A DNA stretch of 64,000 bases from Spirochaetales bacterium Spiro_10 (lineage in GTDB: Bacteria; Spirochaetota; Spirochaetia; Treponematales; Treponemataceae), in assembly GCA_001604405.1 (NCBI GenBank), contig LVBL01000041.1, positions 20,449-84,448 on the forward strand, written 5' to 3'. Position numbers and translations under genes: made by a program. The notes below the pieces were generated by a model. That model did not search any database. It was not told the DNA's origin and saw only the letters and a list, made by a program, of their open reading frames with translations. Positions 53,466 through 62,759 of the stretch are shown here, piece by piece (the stretch's first letter is position 1; each line of letters starts with the position of its first letter).

Positions 53466-54201
53466 AGCGCGCGAGAAAGGAGCGCGTCCGGGGATTCCTC
53501 GGATTGTCGATCACCTCTCCCGCCCTGCCCTCCTCGATGACGACTCCCTCGTCCATGAAGATCACCCGGTCCGCGACGTCGCGCGCGAAGAGCATCTCGT
53601 GCGTCACGATGACCATGGTCATCCGCTCTGCGGCGAGCGACCGCAGCACCTTCAGTATCTCGCCGGTAAGCTCGGGGTCAAGCGCGCTCGTCGGCTCGTC
53701 GAAGAAGAGGACGTCCGGGTCGAGCGCGAGCGCGCGGGCGATGGAAACGCGCTGCTGCTGACCGCCCGAAAGCTCGAAGGGATAGGCGCTCTCCTTGTCG
53801 GAAAGGCCCATCTTGGCGAGCAGGGACCGCGCGCGGGTCTCCGCCTCGGCGCGGGACCTTCCGAGCACGAGGGTTTGGGCCTCGGTCACGTTCCGGAGCG
53901 CGGTGAAGTGGGGAAAGAGGTTGAAGTTCTGGAACACGAGGCCGACTTTCAGGCAGATACCCCGCAGGGTCTCCGCGTCCGCGTATACCCCGTCGCGCAC
54001 CATGTCGCGGCCGGAAACGGCCACCGATCCGCCCGATACGGTCTCGAGGTGCGTCACGCACCGGAGGAGGGTCGACTTGCCCGACCCCGACGGACCGATG
54101 ACGGCGAGCACCTCGCCCGAGCGCACCGAGAAGGAGATGTCGCGGATCACCTCGAGGCTGCCGAACGACTTGGAAAGATGCTCTACGCGGATGATCTCCA
54201 T
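53452..54201 (-). CDS. Polar amino-acid ABC transporter ATP-binding protein (GlnQ/HisP type)
   Basis: A 249-residue ATPase with Walker A GPSGSGKST, signature LSGGQQQRVSIARAL and Walker B LFFDEPTSALDPE. It powers import through the permease and binding protein encoded just upstream on the same strand. Confidence 0.95.
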   Translation of the reverse strand: MEIIRVEHLSKSFGSLEVIRDISFSVRSGEVLAVIGPSGSGKSTLLRCVTHLETVSGGSVAVSGRDMVRDGVYADAETLRGICLKVGLVFQNFNLFPHFTALRNVTEAQTLVLGRSRAEAETRARSLLAKMGLSDKESAYPFELSGGQQQRVSIARALALDPDVLFFDEPTSALDPELTGEILKVLRSLAAERMTMVIVTHEMLFARDVADRVIFMDEGVVIEEGRAGEVIDNPRNPRTRSFLARFNER

Positions 54202-54215
54202 GGCTTCCCCTCAGG

Positions 54216-54860
54216 CTAGCGGTAATACGAAAGCTTCTTCTCGAAGCGGGTAAAGGCGAACGAAACGGCCCAGTTCATGGCGAAATAGAAGAGGCCGGCG
54301 ACGAAGATGGGCATGGTCGAAAACTGCCGCGCCGAGGCGTTTTGCGCGACGCGAAAGAGCTCGGCCACGCCGATCGTCTGCGCGAGAGCGGTGTCCTTGA
54401 CGAGCGTGATCACCTCGTTCGCGGTGGCCGGGAGTATGCGCTTGACCACCTGCGGAAGGATGATGCGGAAGAAGGCCTGGGGCCTGGTGAAACCGAGGAC
54501 CTTGGCGGCCTCGTACTGGCCGCGCGAGACCGACTCGATCCCGCCGCGGTAGATCTCGGCGAAATACGCCGCGTAGTTGAGGACGAAGGCCACGACGACC
54601 GCGGCGAAGCGGTCGTAGGAAACGCCGAACAGGTAGTACGGCGCGAAATAGACGAATATGAGCTGCAGGATGAGCGGCGTGCCCCTCATGACGAGGAGGT
54701 ACGCGTTCACGAGCGAGCTTATCGCCCTCGAGCGGGACATGCGCCCGAGCGCCAGCGGCAAGGCCAGCGGCAGGGCGCCGAGCAGGGTCAGGGAAAAGAC
54801 CTGGAGGGAAACGAGCGTTCCCCCGGCCATGGCGTTCAGCATCTTGATCATCGGTTCCAT
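54216..54860 (-). CDS. Polar amino-acid ABC transporter permease
   Basis: A 214-residue inner-membrane permease of the HisM/GlnP class, with the EAA loop in YEAAKVLGFTRPQAFFRIILPQ and the RGTPLILQLIFVYF block. It has about five transmembrane helices, and one such subunit as a homodimer is common. Middle gene of the three-gene operon. Confidence 0.94.
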   Translation of the reverse strand: MEPMIKMLNAMAGGTLVSLQVFSLTLLGALPLALPLALGRMSRSRAISSLVNAYLLVMRGTPLILQLIFVYFAPYYLFGVSYDRFAAVVVAFVLNYAAYFAEIYRGGIESVSRGQYEAAKVLGFTRPQAFFRIILPQVVKRILPATANEVITLVKDTALAQTIGVAELFRVAQNASARQFSTMPIFVAGLFYFAMNWAVSFAFTRFEKKLSYYR

Positions 54861-54897
54861 GTATCCCCGTCCCTATCCCGTTGCGCCCGGTCAGGCC

Positions 54898-55701
54898 TTA
54901 TTTACCCACGATGGAGATGTCGGCCTTGAACCACTTCTTCGAGATGCCCGCTATGGTGCCGTCGGCGGCCATGGCCTCGAGCTGCCGCTGGACCTCGTTC
55001 ATGAGCGAGACGTCCTTCTTGCGGAAACCGACGCCGTATTTCTCGGGCGCGAGATCCTCCTGAAGGATGGAATAGGCCTTGCCCGAACGGTTGATGTTGT
55101 CGTTGGCCACCATGAGGTCCATGACGACGGCGTCGACGCCGCGGGCCTCGAGGTCCATGAGGGCCATCAGGTTGTCCTTGAACTCCACGACGCCCTTGAG
55201 GCTCGCGCGGAAATCGCCCGAGGCCTCGAGCGCCTCGGCGGCGGAGGAACCGGCCTGAAGACCGACCTTCTTGCCGGAAAGGTCCTTGAGCGCCCGGTAG
55301 GGAGAATCCTTGCGCACGACGACGACCTGGGCGTTCTTGAGATAGGGCTTCGAGAAGGTGATGACCTTCGCGCGCTCGTCGGTGATGGTGAAGCCGTTCC
55401 AGATACAGTCGATCTTGCCGGTATTGAGCTCCTGCTCCTTCGCGTTCCAGTCGATCGGCTGGAGGACGAGCTTGACGCCCATGCGCCTCGTGACCTCGCG
55501 GGCGAGGTCGACGTCATAGCCGACGATCTCGTTGTTCTCGTCTCGGAATCCCATCGGGGGGAAGGAATCGTCGAGTCCCATGACGAAGGTCTTCTTCGCC
55601 TGGATGTCGGCAAGGGAGGTGTCGGCGCCGTCCTTTTTGCCCCCGGCGAAGGCGAGGGAGGCGAGCGTCAGCGCGATCGCCATGCATGCGAGTCTTTTCA
55701 T
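54898..55701 (-). CDS. Amino-acid ABC transporter substrate-binding protein
   Basis: A 267-residue family 3 periplasmic binding protein: signal peptide ending SLAFA, then FVMGLDDSFPPMGFRDENNEIVGYDVDLAREV and the conserved KVGLQAGSSA block. I chose the ATG at 55701 because AAGGAGAAACTACCG stands before it; the ATG eight codons upstream would include that site. No lipobox cysteine is present. First gene of the importer operon. Confidence 0.94.
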   Translation of the reverse strand: MKRLACMAIALTLASLAFAGGKKDGADTSLADIQAKKTFVMGLDDSFPPMGFRDENNEIVGYDVDLAREVTRRMGVKLVLQPIDWNAKEQELNTGKIDCIWNGFTITDERAKVITFSKPYLKNAQVVVVRKDSPYRALKDLSGKKVGLQAGSSAAEALEASGDFRASLKGVVEFKDNLMALMDLEARGVDAVVMDLMVANDNINRSGKAYSILQEDLAPEKYGVGFRKKDVSLMNEVQRQLEAMAADGTIAGISKKWFKADISIVGK

Positions 55702-55772
55702 CGGTAGTTTCTCCTTGGTACCCATAGTAGCCGGTTTTTATCCGTCTGTAAACGCCGCCCCGTTCACGGCCC

Positions 55773-56396
55773 CTACGCGTTTCCCCGAAGAGCGCGGGCG
55801 AGTTCCTTCCAGACGGTCTTGTCGCGTTCCGGCAAGGCCGAAAAGTCGGACTGCCGGCCCCAGGCCGAACACTCGATGAAGGCGGACGAACGGGCGAGAA
55901 GGACCTCGAAGGCCGAGGCCTGGAAGTCGGAGAGCCAGCGGGGAACGCGGCGGGTCAGCGAGAGAAGGCGCGCGTAATGCGGCACGCACAGGCCTCCGGA
56001 CGCGGTGAAGAAGGAGACGAAGTCCTCCTCGTCGCGCTCGGCGATATACCCGAGAAACTCCCGTTCCACTCTCCCGCTTTCGGCGCAGGCGGGACACAGG
56101 CCCTTGCGCCGGGGGGCCTTCCGCTTTTTGAACTCGGGCATGAAGGACGAAAGCACGTCGACGCCCAGGATCGCGACGGCGAGGCCGTCGCGCCAGGAGT
56201 CGAGATTCGCGGAATGGGTCGGGCAAAAGCCGCCCGCCTCGCGGTAGACGGCGCGGAAGCCGCGGTCGGAGACGTGCTCGAAGAGCATGTTGTCGATGTA
56301 TTTGGCCGTCCGCTCGCCCACGATGGTGCAAACCGGGCACGCGTGCGCGGCGCAGGCCTTCTCGAGGGCGAACCAGTTGACGTGTCGTTCGGTCAT
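55773..56396 (-). CDS. DUF6062-family protein
   Basis: A 207-residue soluble protein with two CPxC...CxxH pairs (CPVC near residue 20 and GFCPTH near 57; CPAC near 101 and LCVPHY near 134), a pattern able to bind two zinc ions. This matches the DUF6062 family, conserved in anaerobes with unknown function. A Dabb-domain gene lies 7 bases upstream. Confidence 0.82.
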   Translation of the reverse strand: MTERHVNWFALEKACAAHACPVCTIVGERTAKYIDNMLFEHVSDRGFRAVYREAGGFCPTHSANLDSWRDGLAVAILGVDVLSSFMPEFKKRKAPRRKGLCPACAESGRVEREFLGYIAERDEEDFVSFFTASGGLCVPHYARLLSLTRRVPRWLSDFQASAFEVLLARSSAFIECSAWGRQSDFSALPERDKTVWKELARALRGNA

Positions 56397-56403
56397 GCCG
56401 GGC

Positions 56404-56706
56404 TCAGGCGCTGAAGTCGACGACCGCGCGCGAGACGCGCACCTTCGAGACGTACTCGCTTACCCTGACGTGATTAGGATGCGCGGCGTAGATGTCGAGA
56501 TCGTCCTTGCTGTCGAATTCCGTCATGAGCACCATGTCGTACGCCATGGCGCCCGGGAATTCGTTAATGCCGACCTCGAGTTTCCTGATGACGGGAACCG
56601 TGGCGGGCAGCGCCTCGAGCATCCCCTTGATGTACGCGCAATTCTCCGCCTTCGTCCTGCCTTCCGCGGAATCCTTGAACTGCCACATGACCACGTGCTT
56701 GAGCAT
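56404..56706 (-). CDS. Dabb (stress-responsive A/B barrel) domain protein
   Basis: A 100-residue dimeric alpha/beta-barrel protein. The Dabb signature LKHVVMWQFKDSAEGRTKAE opens it, and the family AYDMVLMTEFDSKDDLDIYAAHPNH block is in the second half. Its role is unknown. It lies 7 bases upstream of the DUF6062 gene. Confidence 0.88.
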   Translation of the reverse strand: MLKHVVMWQFKDSAEGRTKAENCAYIKGMLEALPATVPVIRKLEVGINEFPGAMAYDMVLMTEFDSKDDLDIYAAHPNHVRVSEYVSKVRVSRAVVDFSA

Positions 56707-56772
56707 ACCCTGCCTCCCTTTCGAGCCTTGATTGCCGCGACTATAGCACGGGAGGAGGGCGAAAGTCGATAA

Positions 56773-58926
56773 CTACACGGTCAATTCCTTGAGGTCGGAG
56801 ATGACGTCCCTCGTGTCGGAGGACACGTTTCTCAGGAGTTCGAGGTTCTCCTTGAGCTCCTCGTTGCACTCGCTCTGCTCGCGCGAGGCCGTCACGATGG
56901 ATTCGGTGACGCGGTCCAGAAGCTCGAGGGACTCGCGCAGGTTCTCGCCGCTCGAGCGCTGCTCGCCGGTCATCACGGAGATGTGGTGGACGGCCGTCAT
57001 GAGGTCCCGCACCGTCTCGCTTATGCGCTCGTTGCGCGCGAGCTGCTGCTCGAGCACGCGGAATATCTCCTCTATGGAGACCGTTATGGTCCGGTTCTCG
57101 GAGACGATCTCCCTGAGCCTGCCCGAAACGAGCGCCTCCTGGCGCTGGATGTTGGCGATCTTGTCGACCATGGTTCCGAGTATCTGCTTGATCTGGTTCG
57201 CGCTGTCCCCGGAGCGCGTCGCGAGCGAGCGTATCTCGGCGGCGACTACCGCGAAGCCCTTGCCCATCTGGCCCGAGCGCGCGGCCTCGATCGCGGCGTT
57301 GATCGAAAGGATGTTCGTCTGTTCCGCGAGATCGCTGATCGACTTGACGATCTCGTTGATGCTGTCCGAATAGCTCGCGAGGTCGTCCGCGAAGCGGCGC
57401 GACTCCGCGACGTCGTGGTCGGCGGCGAGGCACACGTCGTTGAGCTTCCGTATCGTCCTCCCCGACTCCTTGACGAGCTCGTCGGTCCTGTGGATGCCGT
57501 CCGTCAGCTCCTTCACGGTCGACACGGTAATCCCGACGAGGCCCTCGTGATGGCTGACCATGCCCGAGGTCTCCTGTATCGCGGAGAAGATCGTCTCGAC
57601 GTGTTCCTTGTTCTTGCGGACCTGGTCGCCTTGCGTCTCGATGTTGCGGTTGATGTTGTCGATGCTCTCGAGGTACTGGGACACGAGGGATCCGACGCGG
57701 TCGATGCTCTCGCCGAGGCGCTCGCTCGACTCCTCGCTCTTGATCGTGTCGTGCCGTATCTGCTGGAAGAGCCGGTCGCGCTCGTCCTTGTTCTTGCGCA
57801 TCTCGTCGGCGTACACCGAGCACTGGCGGTTCGTGTCGGCGACCTCCTGGGAAAAGCTGTAAAACGTTCCGACGATGAGGCTCATGAACCCGATGCCCTG
57901 AAGGAGGATCATCGGCGTCAAGTCTCCGAGAAAAAAGTAGATGTCGTAGGCGGAAAAGACGATCGCGGCCACGAAGCCGAGCGCGGCGGGTATCGTTCCG
58001 AAATGGCCGTTCCTGAGGGATTTCGCGACGCCGACAAGTCCGTAGACGATCGCTGCTATCGGATACAGGAGCATGATCGAGTGCCAGGAATCGAGGGCGG
58101 CTGTGGTCCGCTGGAGGAAGTACCCGCCCGCGAGCGCGAGGCCGATGGCCGTCACGACGCGCATCGTGTTCTTCTTCGGGTTCATCCGGAAGAACCGCGC
58201 GAAAAACCTGAAGATGAACATGATGGAAAGGGGGAAGCAGGAGTAAAAGGCCGCCTTGAGCGCGAGGTACGATACGGGGACGTCGAAGGCGCTTACGTTC
58301 AGGAGATACACGGCGAAAAAAAGCGCGGAAAGCGCGAGATACAGGCTCTCTTTCTTGTCGGTGTAGTTGATGAACGAGAAGAGCGAGTACATCGCGACGA
58401 AGATGAGCAGTACCGAGGCGAACCGGGGAAGCTGCACGTCAAGGAAGTTGTAGCGGCTCATCACCGCGCGATAGGCGTCGACGTCGAGGAGGTCCATCAT
58501 CCGGAGCTTGTAGGTGCCCGTGTCGTTCCAGAGTTCGAGGGTGAGGCGGTTTTTCCCGGCAAGGACCGAACCCGGCACGAGGACCCCGCGGGTAATGTAA
58601 GGCTGAAAGAAGAAGTCGGGCCCCGGGCGCCCGAGGGTGTCGATGTACACCCCGTTGACCGACACGCGGCAGGACATGTTGTTCTTGTACAGGACGATGC
58701 CGACAGGACGGTCAGGGTCGGCGGGGGCGTCGAAAAAGCCCTCGATGACGATTCCGCGGCCGGAGGCCGGCGGAGGCGTCTGCACCGTGACGGGCAGGGA
58801 ATCCCCGAGGGCGGCGCCCTTTCCCCCCACGAGAGCCCAACCGTAGGGCCGGGGCGCCTCGGCGGCCGCGACGCCCGAGGCGACGCACAAACACAGGAAC
58901 GACGTTATGATATTTCTTTTCAGCAT
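56773..58926 (-). CDS. Methyl-accepting chemotaxis-type protein with 7TM-DISM-like sensor
   Basis: A 717-residue membrane receptor. A signal peptide (about 1-20) is followed by an extracellular beta-rich domain (about 25-170), seven transmembrane helices (about 180-365) and a coiled-coil MCP signalling domain (about 380-717) with the hairpin tip EQTNILSINAAIEAARSGQMGKGFAVVA. The sensor half resembles 7TMR-DISM proteins, which are usually joined to kinases or GGDEF domains rather than MCP. I started at the ATG at 58926; an ATG 13 codons upstream is possible. Confidence 0.88.
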   Translation of the reverse strand: MLKRNIITSFLCLCVASGVAAAEAPRPYGWALVGGKGAALGDSLPVTVQTPPPASGRGIVIEGFFDAPADPDRPVGIVLYKNNMSCRVSVNGVYIDTLGRPGPDFFFQPYITRGVLVPGSVLAGKNRLTLELWNDTGTYKLRMMDLLDVDAYRAVMSRYNFLDVQLPRFASVLLIFVAMYSLFSFINYTDKKESLYLALSALFFAVYLLNVSAFDVPVSYLALKAAFYSCFPLSIMFIFRFFARFFRMNPKKNTMRVVTAIGLALAGGYFLQRTTAALDSWHSIMLLYPIAAIVYGLVGVAKSLRNGHFGTIPAALGFVAAIVFSAYDIYFFLGDLTPMILLQGIGFMSLIVGTFYSFSQEVADTNRQCSVYADEMRKNKDERDRLFQQIRHDTIKSEESSERLGESIDRVGSLVSQYLESIDNINRNIETQGDQVRKNKEHVETIFSAIQETSGMVSHHEGLVGITVSTVKELTDGIHRTDELVKESGRTIRKLNDVCLAADHDVAESRRFADDLASYSDSINEIVKSISDLAEQTNILSINAAIEAARSGQMGKGFAVVAAEIRSLATRSGDSANQIKQILGTMVDKIANIQRQEALVSGRLREIVSENRTITVSIEEIFRVLEQQLARNERISETVRDLMTAVHHISVMTGEQRSSGENLRESLELLDRVTESIVTASREQSECNEELKENLELLRNVSSDTRDVISDLKELTV

Positions 58927-58979
58927 AACGAAAGAATAGCACCATTCCGCGCCGATTTCGAACAATTACCCGAAAAAAG

Positions 58980-59780
58980 TCAGTTTCCGCCGCTCGCGTA
59001 CTGCCTGACGGAGGCATTCCACAGGCGCGAGGCCAGAAGGCCGAACACGACCGGCGCGGCGATACCCCAGGCGAACCAGAGCGGCGGCAGGCGGCCGAGG
59101 GCGAAGAGGGCGGGGAAATTCGTTATGACGAAGATCGGCACGACGAAGACGCCGATCAGCTGCCCGACGCGGCCGTACACGACCATCGGCACGTTGTTGA
59201 AGTCCCAGAAGGTATCGGCGAGGCCCGCGATCGCGTCCGCGCGGACGATGCGGAACACGAGGCTGATCGGGATGATCCACAGGGAATAGCCGACCGCGGC
59301 GCCCGCCGCCGCGAAAAACGACCAGCCCAGCACGAGGGGCGCGTCGATCGCCGTTCCCGACCGGACGAGACCGATGGCGACCATGACGATGCCCGCGATC
59401 GCGTCGAAAAAGAGCGGCCCCATGTCCGAGCGCCGGAAGGTCGCGTAAAACTGGGTGTTGACCGGTTTGACCAGCAGGAGGTCGAAGGAGCCGTCCCGGA
59501 CGAGGGTGGTGAGCTGGAAGAGGTTCATGGCGAACACCCCGGCGTAAAAGCCGGTCAGCGTCACGTAGCTGCCGACGAAGACGAGCAACTCGTCGGGCGA
59601 ATAGCCCGCGATCCGCTTCCCCGCCGAATACGCCACGATGACGTACATCACCTTGGCGAGAAGGTAGCCCGCCTCCATCAGGATGCCGGTGACGAAGTTC
59701 GCTCGGTATTCCATCTGGCTCATGAAGTTGATCCGCGCGAGGCCGAGCCATATGCGCGCGTGCCTGATGATTTCGCCCAT
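58980..59780 (-). CDS. ABC-2 family transporter permease (PF06182-like), second of two
   Basis: A 266-residue inner-membrane protein with about six helices of the YadH/DUF990-like ABC-2 class (EYRANFVTGILMEAGYLLAK; DGSFDLLLVKPVNTQFY). I started at the ATG at 59780, right after the neighbouring permease stop at 59782; the frame is open for a long way upstream only as a shadow. Forms a heterodimer with the previous permease. Confidence 0.88.
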   Translation of the reverse strand: MGEIIRHARIWLGLARINFMSQMEYRANFVTGILMEAGYLLAKVMYVIVAYSAGKRIAGYSPDELLVFVGSYVTLTGFYAGVFAMNLFQLTTLVRDGSFDLLLVKPVNTQFYATFRRSDMGPLFFDAIAGIVMVAIGLVRSGTAIDAPLVLGWSFFAAAGAAVGYSLWIIPISLVFRIVRADAIAGLADTFWDFNNVPMVVYGRVGQLIGVFVVPIFVITNFPALFALGRLPPLWFAWGIAAPVVFGLLASRLWNASVRQYASGGN

Positions 59781-59781
59781 G

Positions 59782-60600
59782 TCAGCTCCCCACCGCGGCG
59801 AACCGCCTGATGCCGCGCGCCCAGACGGCCTGCCCGACCAGGGCGAGCGCGAGAATCCAGAAAAGCGCGAGCGCGAAGGACGGGAGCACGTCGCCCGGCG
59901 CCACCCGCGACGAGAGGATTTCGGTCGGGAACTGGATGGTGAAGCGGAACGGCAGGAGCGCGAGGACGCCGGATATGCGCGGGCCGAAGACCGCGAGCGG
60001 AAGGACTCCGCCCGAGGCCGCGATGATGACGATGCGGACCGCCTCGAAGAGGTAGCCGATCTCGGTGAGCCAAAAGCCGACGAGGGCCACGCACCAGAAA
60101 ATGAGGAAATTGAGGACGAAGGCGACGAGAAGCGCGAGGACGAACAGGGAAACCGACGCGAACGTCGCGGTAAAGCCGAGCGCGACGGTGAGGACGACGA
60201 CGGCGGCGGCGAGAAAGAGCCCCATGAATACCGTCTGCACCATCTTGTCGCCGACGAACGAGAACAGGCGATAGCCGAAATAGCCGATGGGCTTGACGAG
60301 ATAGCGGTCAAGGCTCCCGCTCCTGATCTCCCAGTTCACGTCGTACTCGAAGCCGGTGCGCACGAGCCGCGAGACGAGCTGGGCGATTACCGTGTAGGCG
60401 ACCATCTGCGGGAAGGTGAAGCCGAAAAAGGAGGCGGACGGGTCGTCACCGTAGAGCACGATCCACAGGGCGGTCTGTATGACGACCGGCGCGACGGCCC
60501 CGGCGAGCGACATGAAGAAATTCGCGCGGTACTCGAGGGCCGCGCGGAAGCCCGTGCGGACGCAATTCGCGTATTTGCCCGCGATGACGTTCTCAGACAC
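59782..60600 (-). CDS. ABC-2 family transporter permease (PF06182-like), first of two
   Basis: A 272-residue permease with about six helices and the matching EYRANFFMSLAGAVAP and RSGSLDRYLVKPIGYFGY blocks. Start at the GTG at 60600, preceded by GGAGG and overlapping the stop of the ATPase gene. The conserved block with the partner gene suggests an old gene duplication. Confidence 0.87.
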   Translation of the reverse strand: MSENVIAGKYANCVRTGFRAALEYRANFFMSLAGAVAPVVIQTALWIVLYGDDPSASFFGFTFPQMVAYTVIAQLVSRLVRTGFEYDVNWEIRSGSLDRYLVKPIGYFGYRLFSFVGDKMVQTVFMGLFLAAAVVVLTVALGFTATFASVSLFVLALLVAFVLNFLIFWCVALVGFWLTEIGYLFEAVRIVIIAASGGVLPLAVFGPRISGVLALLPFRFTIQFPTEILSSRVAPGDVLPSFALALFWILALALVGQAVWARGIRRFAAVGS

Positions 60601-61579
60601 GGCGCGCCTCCAGCCGGTACAGGCGCTCGATGCCCTCCTCGAGCGGGGCGTCCTCGATGGTGAGGTCGACGACGGGAAGGCCGTCGAGGGCACGTCGCGA
60701 GAAGGCGCGGACCTCCGCGCGGTTGACCTCGAAGACGGCCGACACGCCCTCGACCGACTTAAGCCCGCCGTATCCCGAGAGGACGGAACCGTCGACGGCC
60801 TCCGAGAACACGAGCGTGACGGTCTTCCGGTCGGCGAGCGTCTCGTTCACGCCCGAGAGGGCGCCGTCGTACACGACCGAGCCCGTGTTGATGAGGATGA
60901 TCCTCTCGCACAGGTCCTCGATGTCGGAGAGATAGTGGCTCGTCAGCATGACGGTCGTGCCGAACCGTCCCTTGAGGGCCTTCAGGAGATCCCGGATGGA
61001 CTTTTGCGAGATGAGGTCGAGGCCGATCGTCGGCTCGTCGAGAAAGAGGACGCGCGGGCGGTGAAGGAGCGCGGCTATCACCTCCATCTTCATCCGCTCG
61101 CCGAGCGAGAGGCGTCGAACCTGGACGGAAAGCTGATCCTTGATGCCGAAAAGATCCACGAGTTCGTCGAGTGTTTGGCGGTATGCAGTCCGGTCGATCT
61201 CGTAGATGGACCGGTTGAGGCTGAAGGACTCGAGGGCCGGGAGATCGGGCCAAAGCTGGCTCCGCTGTCCCATCACGATCGAAATCTGCCGGCGGAAATC
61301 CTTCTTGCGCTGCCAGGGCACGAAGCCCATTACGCGCGCCTCGCCGGAGCTCGGGTGCATGATGCCCGAGAGCATCTTGAGGGTCGTGGTCTTTCCCGCG
61401 CCGTTCGGCCCGAGAAAGCCCACCGTGGAACCCTCGTCTATCGAAAAGCTGACGTCGGCGACGGCCTTTTTCACGAGGGTTTTCCGCGCGAAGAGGTTCC
61501 GGAACGAACCGGAAACCCCCTCGGCCTTTTCGTAGTAGGCAAAGTCGCGACAAAGGCGTTCGACCTCGATGATGGGCAT
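60593..61579 (-). CDS. ABC transporter ATP-binding protein of the two-permease exporter
   Basis: A 328-residue ATPase: Walker A GPNGAGKTT, signature LSLGERMKMEV (a variant of LSGGQ) and Walker B LFLDEPTIGLD. The DUF4162-like C-terminal extension is typical of lipid or antibiotic ABC-2 exporters. Start at the ATG at 61579. It drives the two downstream permeases. Confidence 0.92.
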   Translation of the reverse strand: MPIIEVERLCRDFAYYEKAEGVSGSFRNLFARKTLVKKAVADVSFSIDEGSTVGFLGPNGAGKTTTLKMLSGIMHPSSGEARVMGFVPWQRKKDFRRQISIVMGQRSQLWPDLPALESFSLNRSIYEIDRTAYRQTLDELVDLFGIKDQLSVQVRRLSLGERMKMEVIAALLHRPRVLFLDEPTIGLDLISQKSIRDLLKALKGRFGTTVMLTSHYLSDIEDLCERIILINTGSVVYDGALSGVNETLADRKTVTLVFSEAVDGSVLSGYGGLKSVEGVSAVFEVNRAEVRAFSRRALDGLPVVDLTIEDAPLEEGIERLYRLEARRV

Positions 61580-61635
61580 GCGCGCTCCTCCAACGCCGGC
61601 GGGTCTTCCCGAACGGCGCACGCCCAGTGTATCCC

Positions 61636-62679
61636 CTATTTGTTTACGCTGTCCACTATTAAATTGTCCCGGACGTAGGGAACGAAACTCTCGGCCAGCA
61701 TGTCGCCCGTAATGCGGTGAGCCGACTTGAACTCGCGAATCCCGACCGGGATGCCCGCGGCCTGCATGGCGTCCGCGATATAGCGGGTGCCCCGGGGTAT
61801 CCACGCGTAGTCGTCGAAGGCGCCGTAGGCAAAACGTATCGAGCGAAGCCGCGCCGTTCCCGCCTCGTATCGTTCGAGCTTCGCCTCGATCCCGCCGAAG
61901 CCCGTTTCCCAGTCGGCCTTGACGAGGGCGTCACCGTAGGTTCCGTCGAGGGACGGTATGCGGGCATGGGGAGACGGAAGCGAGAAGTCGGGTGAAAAGG
62001 CGGCCCCGTAGGCGTTCCGGTAGGTCGCGCCCCAAACCGCGAGGGTATCCCTGAGACCGTCCCGGTCCCAGGCGCCGGGACAGCACACCCAGGCATGGGC
62101 AAAGACCCCGGGGTGCTTGAGCGCGAGATTCCAGGCCCCGAAGCCGCCCATGGAAAAGCCCGAAAGCATGCGGCCCTCCGGACGGGCGACGGTGCGGAAT
62201 TTCCGGTCGACAAGGGCTACCGTCTCCTTGACGACGACGTCCTCCCAAAAACCGGTCGCGGGGGAGTTCGCGAAAAACGAGCCGCCGAGGCTGTTCGTGC
62301 CCTCCACCGCGACGAGGATTACCTCGGTAACGCCCGCGGCCTTGAGGGCGCGGTCAAAGGGGGTAATCATGCCCATGGCGCCGTCGCCAAAGCCGTGAAG
62401 ACCGTAGACGACGGGGTACCGGCGGTCAGGGGATGAGGCGTAGGACTCCGGCAGCGTCACGTGGATCTCGGTATCCGTCTTTTTCTCGAGCGAGCCCTTG
62501 GCGATGGCGGCGGACCTGATCTTTAGGACGACGTAGGTGTCCGAGTGCCGGATCTCCGAGAGGACCTTGGGGACATCCCCGCCGCACGAAACGGCGAACA
62601 ACGGGAGGAAGGCGAGAACGGCCGCGAGAAGGACGGGAGCGCGCAAGGGCGCGCGTCCCTGGTTTGTGGACTGTTTCAT
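61636..62679 (-). CDS. Esterase-like alpha/beta hydrolase lipoprotein
   Basis: A 347-residue lipoprotein (lipobox FAVSC, Cys32) with an esterase-D/feruloyl-esterase-like hydrolase fold: VVYGLHGFGDGAMGM, nucleophile elbow GFSMGGFGAWN (near residue 195), and a C-terminal His region AHRITGD. Secreted esterases of this type release acyl or feruloyl groups from plant polysaccharide, which fits the GH5/GH51 locus, although the substrate is not proven. Confidence 0.83.
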   Translation of the reverse strand: MKQSTNQGRAPLRAPVLLAAVLAFLPLFAVSCGGDVPKVLSEIRHSDTYVVLKIRSAAIAKGSLEKKTDTEIHVTLPESYASSPDRRYPVVYGLHGFGDGAMGMITPFDRALKAAGVTEVILVAVEGTNSLGGSFFANSPATGFWEDVVVKETVALVDRKFRTVARPEGRMLSGFSMGGFGAWNLALKHPGVFAHAWVCCPGAWDRDGLRDTLAVWGATYRNAYGAAFSPDFSLPSPHARIPSLDGTYGDALVKADWETGFGGIEAKLERYEAGTARLRSIRFAYGAFDDYAWIPRGTRYIADAMQAAGIPVGIREFKSAHRITGDMLAESFVPYVRDNLIVDSVNK

Positions 62680-62759
62680 GCCCGCACTATACCACGGGGT
62701 GGCCCAGGCGAATGAACCGTTCTTGCTCAGATGGCCCGACCGCTGGTAGAATCGGACCG

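Noticed and set aside
56983..59289. 768-codon open frame opposite the chemoreceptor gene
   Set aside because: Antisense shadow; the minus-strand product has a clear MCP tip and transmembrane helices, while this frame has a charged low-complexity composition.
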